Origin: Brachionus plicatilis
Lineage: Eukaryota > Rotifera > Eurotatoria > Ploima > Brachionidae
Length of the DNA stretch: 64,000 nucleotides
Assembly (NCBI GenBank): GCA_010279815.1
Contig: QEOQ01000670.1
Coordinates: forward strand, 659,382 to 723,381
Direction of reading: 5' to 3'
Part shown: piece by piece, positions 8,824 to 19,659 of the stretch
How the letters are laid out: each line of letters starts with the position of its first letter
How positions within the stretch are numbered: the first letter of the stretch is position 1
Program-made: the position numbers and the translations under genes
Notes under the pieces: model-generated
The model's database searches: none
What the model was told of the DNA's origin: nothing
Seen by the model: the letters and a program-made list of their open reading frames with translations, nothing else

Positions 8824-11800
8824 TTTCTATTCTCTAAACAACAATTAACTGATAATTGAAAGTTTAAATAGAAAAATTTTAAATATCGATAGGGAATAGA
8901 TTAGTGAATGCCAAATGTGATTTTTTAGCTTGAAATTTAAAGCCAAAAAATTAATAAACTTAGTTATCTAATCCAAATAACAATAAAAAATAATGATTCA
9001 TACTTAAAAAGAAAATTCTGCGCTCATTTTTTCCAACGGCACATCAATTTTAAGCTATTCATTTGTTTACTTAGAAGATACTTCTTAATTTTCTTTTCTT
9101 CGATTGATATTTCTTAACTTTCTAGAGTTAAAAACAATTTTATTTTTCATTCAGTTATTTTGATTCCAATGGGTAAACTAATCTCAGCAAAATTCTTCTA
9201 AATATATCATCAAGTTTATATGACTTATCTTGAATTTGAATTCTAAAATTTTTATTTGATTGATCATCAATTTTTTGGTTAACTTTTATCCAGACCATAA
9301 ATATGATAAATTCTATTTACGAGCCAATTGCTGCAATTAATCTTGGTATTTTAATCTATTAAACATAAATTTTATATTTGATTAATCCCTTGATACCAAA
9401 AGATAAGCTCAGCAATATCAAAAAATTCACAAATCCCAGCCAAAATTACTTTTATATTTTAATTTTTTGAGTTAACATAAATTAAATTAACAACATCCGA
9501 TTGATTTAGATGCTTTGCAGCCAACAGAAAAAAAAGCTTCTTCATTTTTATAGAAGAACTGGCCGAGATAAATCATTAGTTAGTTGATTTGCTCAATGGG
9601 TAATGAAACCTCTGTGAGTTTCTGTCAACAGTTGGTTTTTGATTTCAGAAATTAAAGCCAAAAATTACCACTCTTGTTAAAATGGTTTTGTGCCTACAAA
9701 AGATAAATCTTAAAAAAATAAATCTATGTAATTTTTAATTAAATGCTGAAATCGAACTGGAATCTATCTAGCTGAGTAAATGCTTTTAACTCATGGGCTA
9801 ATTTCTTTCAGTGGGTAATTATATTTAGACTATCGATTTTGGCTCTAATTTGGTTTCGATTTAATTTTCTGGTCAATACTATTTATTTAAAATAACACAA
9901 TTACCAATGCTTCTTTCAATAAACATAATAATCTTCAAAGAGAAACGCTTAACTTTTGGAATAATTAATTTTAATCTTTTGAATGTTTTTTCAAGATCCT
10001 CAGCGAGGATTATAAATTACAAATATTAAGGAATTGTTGTTCGCTTTCAGTCAATGAACTCTATCATAAAAAATTCCATTATTAAACTTAAGCCTCTAAA
10101 ACTTTGGATATGAACGGAAAATATCATAAAAAATTGTTTAAGCTAAAAGTAATTTAAAAAAAATATTCCTTAAAAGTTAATTTAATTAAAAAAAATAACT
10201 TCCTGAAAGAAACATTTTTTTAAATGCAATGCGGCTAAATAGAATCGAGATACCAGCTATTTATAAAGCGCTGAGAACAGATGCAGTTAATGAATACAAT
10301 GGCATTAGCTACAGTAGATGAGTGTGGAAAATTCTAAGATTTATCTAGTGGTTAATGTTAACATTAAAAAAAAAATTGTTTATTTTTATTAAAAGTTTAT
10401 TCACTTTTCAAAATCATTCGTTAGTTGGAATTTCTAAATCTACAAAAAATTAACCTGAAAATAATATTAAATTCCTATTGTTTCCATTACATTTAAAGAT
10501 TGTTTAATAAACTTAATGAAAAAATTATAACTGAGTGTAATCTATTATATAATTTTTTGAACTGTTATTTCATCTTATCATAGAATATTAATTTCTAATC
10601 AAAAATAAATAAATAAAAAGAATAGAATTTTAAACAATTAATTGATATTTATATTAATTTCCGCTCTACAAACGATCAATCAGAAAATATATGGCATTTT
10701 GATTTGTTTAAGGCTTTCAAATTTTTTTAAGAACTCTTTAATTTATTTATTCCTGATAAAAGCATTAATATAATCAAAAATATATTTAAAAAAATGAATT
10801 TATTTAAATTTTAAAAGGGTCATTAAATGCTTAAGGAATTTAAGAATTGCAAATTAACTAAATGACAAAAAAAATTTATAAATTTAAAATTTGATGAAAA
10901 CCAAATTCATAAGAAGTACAGTTTTTTACGGAAGTTTTCATTTGTATTAAAAATTATTAAATGGATAAGAAAAAAAAGATACTTTTAAGCTGTTGGAATT
11001 CCAAAACATTATTTTGTATGATCTTATCTGAATTTAACCAAATTTTAGTAAATTTCCAGATTTAACTCAAATTGTCTATTTTTAAATAATTTTTAGTAAA
11101 ATCTCTTTTCGCAAAATTTGGTAAGAAACCACAAAATAAATTTTCACACTGAATGTATTTAAAAATAATTTAAAAATAACTTTCCCCCTTAATTAAAGTA
11201 ATTTAAGGAAACATCTAATTTTCTAATTATTTATAATAAATACTTTAGGGATACAATATAATACAAATTAGATTTGATAAAATAAATATCAAATTTTAAG
11301 GGTAAGAAAGTAGGCTATTTGATATTGAATTAAATTCATTAGATTTTTGACCTCAATAAAGTTAGATCATTAAAATCAAATGTAATCTGATAATCAGAAT
11401 TATCAATACTATAGTTATTTTTGAGACTTAATACTTTTTTAATTGAACTTTTGAAGATCAATATAATTCAAATAAAAAATTAACCTTTTTTTAAAAAACT
11501 AAATAAAATTTTAAAGCTTGAAACCTTTTATACTTTTTAACCATGAATTTGTTTAAGTTTCAGAACGATTATTTTGGCAAAAAATACTTTTTAAAAAAAA
11601 CAAAAAAATTCTATAAATAACCCATCTAAAAAACATCCGAAAACATCCAATTATTTTTTACCTATTTATCTATCATCAAATTTTCATAATCTTATCGTTA
11701 TTTTTCTTTTCAAAAATATGGTTTTCTCTGAAAAACGAAATATTGAATTCCGCAATAAAAAACGATTTTTCATTTTTAAATTCCGCTAAATTGCAAAGTA

Positions 11801-12369
11801 AAAAGCACAATTTCGGCGTTTCAAAACAAAATCAAAAAAATAAAGTTGAAATAACCTTTTTTAACCAAAACTAAATTATTTGATGAGCTAACTTTTTCTA
11901 AATTTTATTTAATTTCAATTTGGGTGAGCTAGAAAAAACATAAAAAGAGAGAAAAAAACATAAACTATAAAAAATCAAAAAGAGATAAAACATAAGTTAT
12001 ATAAAAAATAACTTAAATAGTTAAAATGAGACCAAATTTAGACTAAATCTAATTCAAGAATGATTTAAAAAATATTTAAAACTCTCGAATTTGAAAAATT
12101 TATTAGTTTTTTAATTTTGGAACTAATAATGATAAAAAATGTGTTAAAATACTTGTAAATTTACGTGAAAAGGTTAATTCGTCTATTTTCGCAAAGGATT
12201 TGAACATTTGCTTTTTATCTTTAATTTTAAATTTATTATATGTTTTTTTTTAAACTAAAACTATTTTATTTAACTAAAAATATTAAAAAAAAATGGATTT
12301 TGAATTTATGTTTTTTATCTTTTTATAAAATTGGTTATATGTTTTTTTTTTCTTTTTATATGTTTCGTT
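8824..12369. other. Long AT-rich spacer
   Basis: About 3.5 kb with no convincing gene. It holds a tRNA-like trace at 9745-9805 and a short ORF of about 30 codons near 10,227-10,319 that is less AT-rich than its surroundings but matches nothing I recognise. From about 11,700 there are scattered ATTCCGC motifs like those near 19.7 kb. Confidence 0.5.
9745..9805 (-). repeat. Degenerate tRNA-like sequence, probably SINE-derived
   Basis: On the minus strand TAGCCCATGAGTTAAAAGC resembles a tRNA D-arm/A box, and 25 bases later CCAGTTCGATTTC resembles a B box (GGTTCGANTCC). The T-stem and anticodon stem do not pair properly and there is no acceptor stem, so it is not a working tRNA. A tRNA-derived SINE head is the simplest reading. 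Confidence 0.3.
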
Positions 12370-12519
12370 CTACCTGTCCCTTTCAATTTTCAGAAAAGGG
12401 AAAATTTTTGTTTAATTTGTACTGAATTTTACAGGACCAATGTTGACGGCTATTATACTTATTTTTTGTTGTCAATATTTAATCAACATTGTTATACATT
12501 AGTTTTATCAATTATTTGT

Positions 12520-12735
12520 CTGACAGGGCTAAGAATATTTTTAAGCTTTTTGATTGTTTTTGATAAATGTAACAAAAGCTCTTTGTGTTGCTGAAGATAA
12601 TAAGGACAAAGTAAATTTACTAAATGATATTCATAATTTGCATTTAAGGACAGAAAAGCGGCTTATGGAATTCAATGAGGAGAAATGTGCTGTTATTTAT
12701 TATAGACCAAAAATTTATCTATTGTTATCATCATC
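12520..12735 (+). mobile_element. LINE reverse-transcriptase fragment (left part)
   Basis: The translation DNKDKVNLLNDIHNLHLRTE followed by KRLMEFNEEKCAVIYY matches the region just after the catalytic ADD box of CR1/Jockey-like non-LTR RTs (LQxDIxxLxxWTxxWxMxFNxxKCxVM). Upstream, KNIFKLF followed by damaged bases marks the position of the FADD motif. It is frameshifted and dead, and is separated from its downstream half at 12950 by about 215 bp of satellite-type sequence. Confidence 0.7.
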
Positions 12736-12949
12736 ATAATTGCTATAATATTTTGCAAATTTTTCGAGAATTTTTTTTATCATTGTTTAACATATTAAAA
12801 TAAATATTTTTGTTCAATTTGATGAATGTCACTGTGCCAATGTTGATGGTGGGTTTTTTTTTTAATACCCAAAAAAATTATTTAAGAAAAATATAATCAT
12901 CATCATCAAATTTTTTTAATTTCAATTTTTTAAAAATAATTTTTAGGAA

Positions 12950-13431
12950 ACCCTGGAGATCTTCCGAATGGCAAAAGTCTTCGTTTAAGAAAGTAAATTA
13001 AAGAAAGAAATTAAAAGGCTGGATAAAGTCCAACGTTGAGCTACAAAATTAGTGCCAAGTTTCTCTCAATTATCTCTCAAGACTAGCAAAAATTGCTATT
13101 CCTACACTTGATAGTAGAAGAAAAAGAGGTGAAGCAATCCAACTTTTCAAAATTAACAGTAAACAGAGCATTGTTCATCTACATCCCCTCACAGTTTCAA
13201 GTCAAGCTCCAAAAATCAAACACCACTCGATGAATCTACAAAAAAAACCAAGACTCAGGAAGCAACTCTGCTCATCAAAGCCAAGAGAAAACTTTTTCAC
13301 AAACATCCTTATGGAATAAGCTATCGGACGCTGTCGTTTCTGCAACTTCAACAAATGCATTCAAAGATAAGTTTGACAAATTCAGATCTGAGCAATTTGC
13401 GGCTAATGATACTACAATAGTCGAATAACCC
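12950..13431 (+). mobile_element. LINE reverse-transcriptase fragment (right part, C-terminus)
   Basis: Read across frameshifts, it shows RLDKVQR.ATKLVP, then IPTLDSRRKRGEAIQLFKI, then ENFFTN and LWNKLSDAVVSATSTNAFKD with an end KFDKFRSEQ and a stop near 13426. These are the ordered C-terminal landmarks of CR1/Jockey-like RTs (DKVQRRATK, LxxRRxRGDxIxxFKI, FFxNRVVxxWNxLPxxVVxAxSxxxFK). It contains several stops and frameshifts, so it is a pseudo-element. Confidence 0.8.
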
Positions 13432-14394
13432 ATTGGTTATTCTTCTTCATCTGATACTCATATCTTATTGTAGTCTAACTTTAATATTCATATTCATATT
13501 CAATTTTATTAATTTAATATAAATTTTTTATGGACACTTTTTTAAATTTTAAATACCAATGGCGAAAGGAGTTATATTACTTAAAAAATTTTTTTTAAAT
13601 ATTAAATAAACTAATAAAAAAATCAATTTTTAAAAGTAACTAAAAGAAAACATATTTTTTCCACTTTTACTGAGCCAACATTGAAGGGTCTTGTTTTTTT
13701 TAGAACAGCCCAAAATTTTTTTATTAAATAATTTAAATTTTATCCCTTTTTTAATTTTTCAATTATTTAATGAATTTTTTTTAATATTAATGTAATAAAA
13801 TAAAAATAAAAATTTGTTTTATCTTCTATTACTGAATGACACAGTGCCAAATTCCTTTTCATCATCTTATTTCTTTATTTTTTCGAAAATTTTTTTTTAA
13901 TTTCATTTTTTACAAAGAACTATAACAGGCACTTTTTTTCCTCTTTTAATGAATGAAAAATTACGCAGTTTAATGGCTATAGGTTTTTTTAATAATAGCA
14001 TAAATACCTTTGTATATTATGGTAAACAGTCTAAATGTTTATAATGTGAATTCGATGACGAAATTTCAAATTTCGTTATATCTCTTCTGTTTTGTAAATT
14101 ATTTTAACAAGCCTTATGTTCTTATAGATCTTGAGGAGAAGAATTTGAATATGCATAATATAAAATCTTTAACTTTTTTTGAGCCCCTTTTTTTTAATTA
14201 AAGTTATTTTTCGGCCAATTCGGTGAATATCGGTCAAGTTAGCAATTTGGTTTGTCCACTTTTTCCTATTTTATGTTAGATGCTAGCTCTAACCTAATTA
14301 AATCATTGAATTCCCCATATCTTTATTAGTAAAAAAAAAATTTTAACAGTTCAAATGCTTTGGGTGTTGATTTTTTAAATAATAACGCAAAGAA

Positions 14395-14605
14395 GGACCG
14401 TAATAAACTAATACCACAAAAATAGTAAAAAATACCACAATTTAAATAAAACATCCACAATTTTAATAATTTTTCACACATTTAATACTTTTTCCACTAA
14501 TTTAATTAAATCGCAACTATTATAGTACTTTTGACACAATTTTAATAAAATGACTATTTTTGTGGTTTTTTTAATTATTTTTATGGCTTCAAAATATTAA
14601 AGCTC
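14395..14605. mobile_element. 211-bp MITE-like insertion inside a satellite monomer
   Basis: The insert splits a B-type monomer and is flanked by a perfect 9-bp duplication CGCAAAGAA (14386-14394 and 14606-14614). The intact monomer at about 15,960 shows the uninterrupted target. Ends are weakly inverted (GGACCGTAATA / GAGCTTTAATA as its reverse complement), and an internal perfect inverted pair ACCACAAAAATAGT / ACTATTTTTGTGGT lies further in. It has no coding capacity. The class is unclear; 8-9-bp duplications suit hAT or Mutator-like elements. Confidence 0.75.
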
Positions 14606-16290
14606 CGCAAAGAATTGTTTAAAAAAATTTAAATATCTTGTCATCATCTTATTTCTTTAACTTTTCGAGAATTTTTTTTTCAATTTCAATTTTTACAAGG
14701 AACTATAACAGGCACTTTTTTTTCTCTTTAAATGAATGACACATTACCAAGTCAGATGGCTAATGATTTTTAAATAATAGCCCAAAATATTTTATTATAT
14801 AATTATCTTATTTCTTTAATTTTTCGAAAAAAATTTTTTTTAATTTTAATATTTAAATTTGATAAAAGAAAATTATTTTGTTCCTCTTTTACTGAATGAC
14901 ACAGTGCCAAGTTTGATGGTTATTGGTTTTTTTAAATAATAGCCCAAAAAATTTTATTATATAATTATCTTATTTCTTTAATTTTTCGAAAAAATTTTTT
15001 TTTAATTTTAATATTTAAATTTGATAAAAGAAAATTATTTTGTTCCTCTTTTACTGAATGACACAGTGCCAAGTTTGGTGGTTATTGGTTTTTTTAAATA
15101 ATAGCCAAAATTTTTTAAAAAAATTTCATATCTTTTTATATTATATAAATATCTAATTTCTTTAATTTTTCGAAAAAATTTTTTTTTTAATTTAGATTTT
15201 TATTCAGAAGTAAAAGTGAAGATTTTTTTCCTTCATTTACTGAATCACACAGTGCCAATGCTTTGTGTGTTGATTTTTAAATAATAGCCTAAAAAATTAT
15301 TTAAAAAAATTTAAATATCTTGTCATCATCTTATTTCTTTAATTTTTCGAAAATTTTTTTTAATTTCAATTTTTACAAGAAACTATAACAGGCACTTTTT
15401 TTTCTCTTTAAATGAATGACACATTGCCAAGTTAGATGGCTATTGATTTTTTTTTTTAAAATAGCCCAAGAATTTTATTATATAATCATCTTATTTCTTT
15501 AATTTTTCAAAAAAAAATTTTTTTAATTTTATATTTAAATTTGATGAAAGAAAATTATTTTGTTCCTCTTTTACTGAATGACACAGTGCCAATTTTGATA
15601 ATTTTTGTTTTTTTTAAGAAAAGACAAAATAATTTTTTTAAAGATTTAAATTTATACGTTTTTATCTTATTCAATTATTTAAGGAATTTTTTTTTAAAAA
15701 GAAATAAAAGTAAACATTTTATTCCTCTTTGACTGAATGACACAGTGCCAAGTTTGATGGTTATTGGTTTTTTTAAATAATAGCCAAAATTTTTTTAAAA
15801 AAAATTTAATATCTTTTTATATTATATAAATATCTTATTTCTTTAATTTTTCAAAATATTTTATTAATTTCGATTTTTAAACAGGACTAAAAGTGAAGAT
15901 TTTTATCCTTCATTTACTGAATGACACAGAGCAAATGCTTTGGATGCTGATTTTTTAAATAATAGCGCAAAAAATTATTTAAAAAAATTTAAATATCTTG
16001 TCATCATCTTATTTCTTTATTTTTTCGAAAATTTTTTTTTTCAATTTCAATTTTTACAAGAAACTATAACAGGCACTTTTTTTCCTCTTTAAATGAATGA
16101 CACATTACCAAGTTAGATGGCTATTGATTTTTTAATAATAGCCTTAAAAATTTTATTATATAAATATCTTATTTCCTTATTTTTTCGAAAAAAATTTTTT
16201 TTAATTTTTATATTTAAATTTGATAAAAGAAAATTATTTTGTTCCTCTTTTTCTGAATGAAACAGTGGCAATATTGATGGGTGCATATTT

Positions 16291-16773
16291 TTGAAGGGTA
16301 TCCAATATTTATTTATCAACCAAAAAAAAAAATATAAAACCTATTCAAAAACTGGTCCAAAGACAAAATAGTGTCGATGGCAAATAATTCGCATAATTTG
16401 GAAAATTCAAGAAAATAAAAGAAAATCGCGAGCGCATAGTTTTGCATGAGCTGGCCGCCGCGAACGCATTTCACATCTAAGCTTAGATTTACTCTAGCCA
16501 TTCAACTCAATGCATGTACACACAGCCTAGTCGCCGAGTGATTCACTCGCTCGAGTCTTGAGCAAAAAAAATTTCTCTGCCAAACACACACACTCTCAAA
16601 CTAACAAAACCACCCGTATACACAGCTTGCAATATAAATATAAATTTTGTCTAGAAATATTCATTCAAAATTCGACTTCAACTTGTTCAGCCATATTTTG
16701 AGCAAAAATTTCAAATCAGAAATATCTGCTTATTTAACCAAATAGCTCTTTACATTTTACCCCAATTGGCAGC
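16291..16773 (+). promoter_or_regulatory. Promoter and 5' UTR region of the BEN-domain gene
   Basis: The satellite stops near 16285 and base composition changes to mixed sequence rich in CA/CG words (for example GAGCTGGCCGCCGCGAACGC at 16447-16466). A TATA-like AATATAAATATAAA lies near 16631-16644, about 130 bp before the ATG at 16774. No splice site is needed to reach the start codon. Confidence 0.4.
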
Positions 16774-17914
16774 ATGTCGTCAAGCGAGTCTGGCGTGAGC
16801 ACACGCAAACGCAAGCAGGCGAACGAGACGGCCGACGACCCGGCCGCACTCAACACCGAAGAGGTGCAGACGTGCCGCAAGTCGCCGCGCCTGTCCGCCA
16901 ACCGGGTCAAGGAGGCGCCGGCCACACCGACCCGCGGCCGTCCCCGCTCCCGGCCCGCCGCCGACGAGTCCAAGCTGAACGGCGCCCAGTTCGTGAGCGC
17001 CGCCGCCGCCGGCAACCTAAACGTAGCCTAAATAACAATCATTTTTCTAATTAACATTTATTATAATTTTCTAGCTCACAAATGCGATCAGCGAAGACAG
17101 TGACAAGAGCAAAAAGACCGAGTTGGAAAAAATTCAGCCCGACAAGCTCAAAAAGTCGGAGGAGAGCAAAAAGCAGCGGATGCAAGAGGAGCAGAGTGTG
17201 GACGAGTGTTGTGAGCAAGAGGTGACCGAAAAAGAGTCTGATGTGCAGATGGCCGAGACAAAGAGCGATGAGCAAATAGAAGAAATCAAGCTGAGTGAGA
17301 TGGTGGTGGTGCCGATTGAGGCGCAGACGCACACCCAAACCGTCAAGCTGGTGGACACGCCGATCGACGAGGCCGGACTCAAGCGCTCCAACGGCCTGCA
17401 CCCGTCCCAGCTGAACTCGTCCAGCGAGTCGAGCTCCTCGGACGACGAGGACAGCAGCAACGGGGGCAAAAAGTCGGCCGGCACCAAGGGCGGCAACATT
17501 GCCATTTTGAACAAGACCAAAATTGACACCGACTTCATATCGAAGCTGATCGGCAACAGGTTCCCCGGCGACAAGAGGTACGACCCCAATGAGATAAACA
17601 AGCTGAGGCTGCTGTCCCATTCGTATCAGAACTTTGCCGTCAAGCTGCTGGTGCGGCTGTTCGACGAGGAGGAGATCATCGGCAGGAATGTGTATGGACG
17701 CAATTACAGCGGGGACAAGTCGATTACCAAGCAGCCGCTGGACCCGGAGCGCATCAACTTCATAAAGGAAACGGTGCTGCGCTTGACCAAGACTAACAAT
17801 CCGGAGCTGGCGTGGGCCTCGTGTGTCATTGCCATGAACAGAAAGATGGTCGACATAAATAACAAGTATTTTAAAAATTTGAAGAGTAAAAAGTCCGAAG
17901 ACGATGAAAATTGA
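16774..17914 (+). CDS. BEN-domain nuclear protein
   Basis: Two exons, 16774-17022 and 17075-17914 (52-bp intron, phase 0), encode 362 residues. The N-terminus is basic and disordered (RKRKQ, KSPRLSANR, TRGRPRSRP, AT-hook-like GRP). The middle is acidic and Lys-rich with a Ser/Asp cluster (SSESSSSDDEDSS). The C-terminal about 115 residues fit a BEN domain: LRLLSHSYQNFAVKLLVRLF, EEIIGRNVYG, then KQPLDPERINFIKETVLRL. BEN domains bind DNA or chromatin proteins, usually as transcriptional repressors; the partner here is unknown. Codon use is far more GC-rich than any other gene in the window, especially exon 1 and the mid region, suggesting strong expression or local composition bias. Confidence 0.75.
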
Positions 17915-18300
17915 TGTATACACTAACAGACGCCAAAACACTCATACACACACACACACGCTTGCTTTAAGTTGTTTAGTTGACCGAAGCCGATTTGTTT
18001 TTTATTAAGAATTATTAAATTTGATTTAAGCAACAACAACAATAAAAGTCATTCCCGCTCCATCCCCGTTTAAGAAGAAGATTATGGCCTGCGGAATTGG
18101 CTTGAGTGTCTTTTTTGTTTTTAATGTTGTTAAATAAATATAAAAGCAAAAATGGGAAATTTTGTTTTTTTTTTTCATTTTTTTTTCTCATTTTTCTGTT
18201 TTTTGCTTTTTTTTGTTTTAACTTTTAACTTTTGTTCATTTGTAGCTCTCTGTAATTAATTTTAATTTTTTTTTTCTCTTTCAATTTAAAAAAAAAATAA
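17915..18300 (+). terminator. 3' UTR and poly(A) signal of the BEN-domain gene
   Basis: Downstream of the stop is a (CA)n run at 17948-17959, then AATAAA at 18041-18046 followed by a T/GT-rich tract from about 18,110, the usual layout of a metazoan cleavage and polyadenylation site. Confidence 0.5.
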
Positions 18301-18335
18301 AATATCGTAAATTATTATTATTTTTTTTTTGTTTG

Positions 18336-18437
18336 AAAAATCGAAAATTTAAGAAAGCTTTTTTTTATTCATAAATAGGTCAAAAAATAGTTATTTTTAA
18401 ATTGTTATAAAAAAGCTTTCTTAAATTTTCGATTTTT
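18336..18437. repeat. Perfect 29-bp inverted repeat (hairpin/foldback element)
   Basis: Arms 18336-18364 and 18409-18437 are exact reverse complements over 29 bp (core TCGAAAATTTAAGAAAGCTT) around a 44-bp AT-rich loop. This length is not expected by chance even in AT-rich DNA. It could be a small foldback transposon; no target duplication is evident. Confidence 0.8.
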
Positions 18438-18760
18438 GGAAAAAAAAAGACATTTTTTCAAAAAAATTTTAAATTTTGAATTGGCCGTTTTTAATTTTAC
18501 CAAATTTTACCAAAATTATCTCAAAATCCTGAGAGTTTATGTAATTTTTCGTAAAATACTTCTTTTTCACTTTACGGATTTTACGTTAATTTACGAAAAA
18601 AGTGGAAAGATTTGTTTAATTTACGGTATTTACGTAATTTTTCGTAAAATACTGTTATCAAATCACCACTGTAAAATATTACATTAAAATTACTTTTCAA
18701 AATTAAAATCTTTGCAAAATAAAAAATTGAAACATAGTTGTAATTTTAGTATTTAAATAG

Positions 18761-19020
18761 AAAATTTATTTCATGAAAAAGAGTTTAAAGTAAAACATGA
18801 AAGTCAAAGACTTCAAAATTTTTTGTTGCCTCCTGTTAAGTATAAATCTTTAGTTTATGAAAAACAAGCTTCAGAAGTACCTGAGAATCTTGAATCAATT
18901 GAAACAATTAAAGAAACTTTAAGTAATAAACGTGATCCAGTTAAATGTGAGTTTTGTGGTAAATATTTTGAAAAAAGAGGAATAAATATTCATATGAGCA
19001 GAAAACATTTGATTAGTTTT
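18761..19020 (+). pseudogene. C2H2 zinc-finger fragment, possibly transposon-derived
   Basis: An open frame starting after a TAA at about 18,757 encodes about 85 residues ending in CEFCGKYFEKRGINIHMSRK plus H, a single C2H2 finger of the CxxCGKxFxxxRGxxxHxxxxH form. The frame then dissolves into poly-T/AT sequence. Fingers of this form are common at the N-terminus of R2-like and other site-specific LINEs and in some transposases, but also in host proteins. There is no convincing start, and no partner domain. Confidence 0.4.
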
Positions 19021-19496
19021 TTTTACTTTAAAGCCTTAAATTTTTTTATTTTTTTTTATTTTTTTTGGTCACATAAGTATCTTATTGATCACATAAAAAA
19101 AAATTTTGATCACAAAATAAATTTATTTTAAATTTCAAATTTTTTTTCTCATTTTTTGTTCACCTAAAAAATTTTTGGTCACATATTACGTGATCAATTG
19201 GTCATATAAGGGAATAGACCCGTCTGGACTGGGTTGTGAATTTCAAGTACAAAATGAACAAGAATTGTTCCTTTTTTGGTAAATTAAAATTGACGAAGTG
19301 ACTATTAAATCTTCAAATATTAAGAAATCTAGGTGGAAATATAAAAAGAAGAGAAAAGATATGATATGATAGTGTTTTCGAATAAACTTAGTTCAATCTA
19401 ATAAAATTTTTTTAACTTTTTTTTTCCAAAACAAAAAATAAATCAAGTTTGTACGGGAAAAAAACTTACAATTGAAAAAATTGGAAATAATTTTTA

Positions 19497-19652
19497 AACA
19501 ACTTTCAAAGTTGCATCAGATTTCAAGGTCTGCACAACTCTGAAAATTTAGCAGAAATTAGATTTCAATGTGTTCAAGCGGAGTGCATTTAGCAGAGATT
19601 TTGCACATCATTAGCAGACTTTGACAGATGATGCAACTTTGAATGTTGCAAC
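19497..19652. repeat. Imperfect foldback element with ~37-bp arms
   Basis: The left arm 19497-19533 (TTCAAAGTTGCATCAGATTT...GGTCTGC) is largely the reverse complement of the right arm 19614-19652 (GCAGACTTTGACAGATGATGCAACTTTGAA). Between them lie about 80 bp with repeated TTAGCAGA words. It is MITE-like in size and layout, with no clear target duplication. Confidence 0.6.
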
Positions 19653-19659
19653 ATTTTCC

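Larger units (their letters stand above)
12370..16290. repeat. Satellite block of ~170-bp monomers with 4-mer higher-order repeat
   Basis: A conserved core (ACTGAATGACACAGTGCCAA and variants) recurs at about 12424, 12823, 13671, 13831, 13945, 14735, 14893, 15054, 15241, 15412, 15574, 15735, 15918, 16095 and 16255. From 14735 on, spacings cycle through about 160, 161, 187 and 171 bp. Three core types are visible: C (AAATGAATGACACATTACCAAGT), A (CTGAATGACACAGTGCCAAG) and B (...GCCAATGCTTTG, a GCAAATGCTTTG variant). They run C-A-A'-B and repeat every about 680 bp (14735 to 15412 to 16095; 14893 to 15574 to 16255). The left part is broken by a LINE and other insertions. Each monomer also has a run of T and an ATTTCTTTAATTTTTCGAAA block. 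Confidence 0.85.

Noticed and set aside
9745..9805. Functional tRNA gene
   Set aside because: A- and B-box-like words exist, but the T-stem does not pair, the anticodon arm is broken and there is no acceptor stem; kept only as a SINE-like trace.
10227..10319. About 30-codon ORF starting MRLNRIEIPAIYK
   Set aside because: Slightly richer in G+C than the surroundings, but no splice partner, no family similarity recognised and too short to call.
14010..14201. 63-codon plus frame in the satellite block
   Set aside because: Chance frame in a non-satellite insertion; no motif, very AT-rich codons, no splice context.
12421..16290. CRISPR array
   Set aside because: Repeats are about 170 bp, contiguous and variable, with no unique spacers of regular length; this is a eukaryotic satellite.
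16734..17015. 93-codon minus frame over BEN exon 1
   Set aside because: Shadow of a GC-rich exon; the plus-strand reading has a splice-consistent continuation and a recognised domain.
17051..17941. 296-codon open frame on the minus strand
   Set aside because: It is antisense to the GC-rich BEN-domain gene; the open frame follows from that gene's codon bias and the translation is low-complexity Leu/Val-rich with no domain.
18436..18687. 83-codon plus frame
   Set aside because: It is made of a duplicated TACGTAATTTTTCGTAAAAT-like word; the peptide repeat VIFRKILL is a by-product of this DNA repeat.
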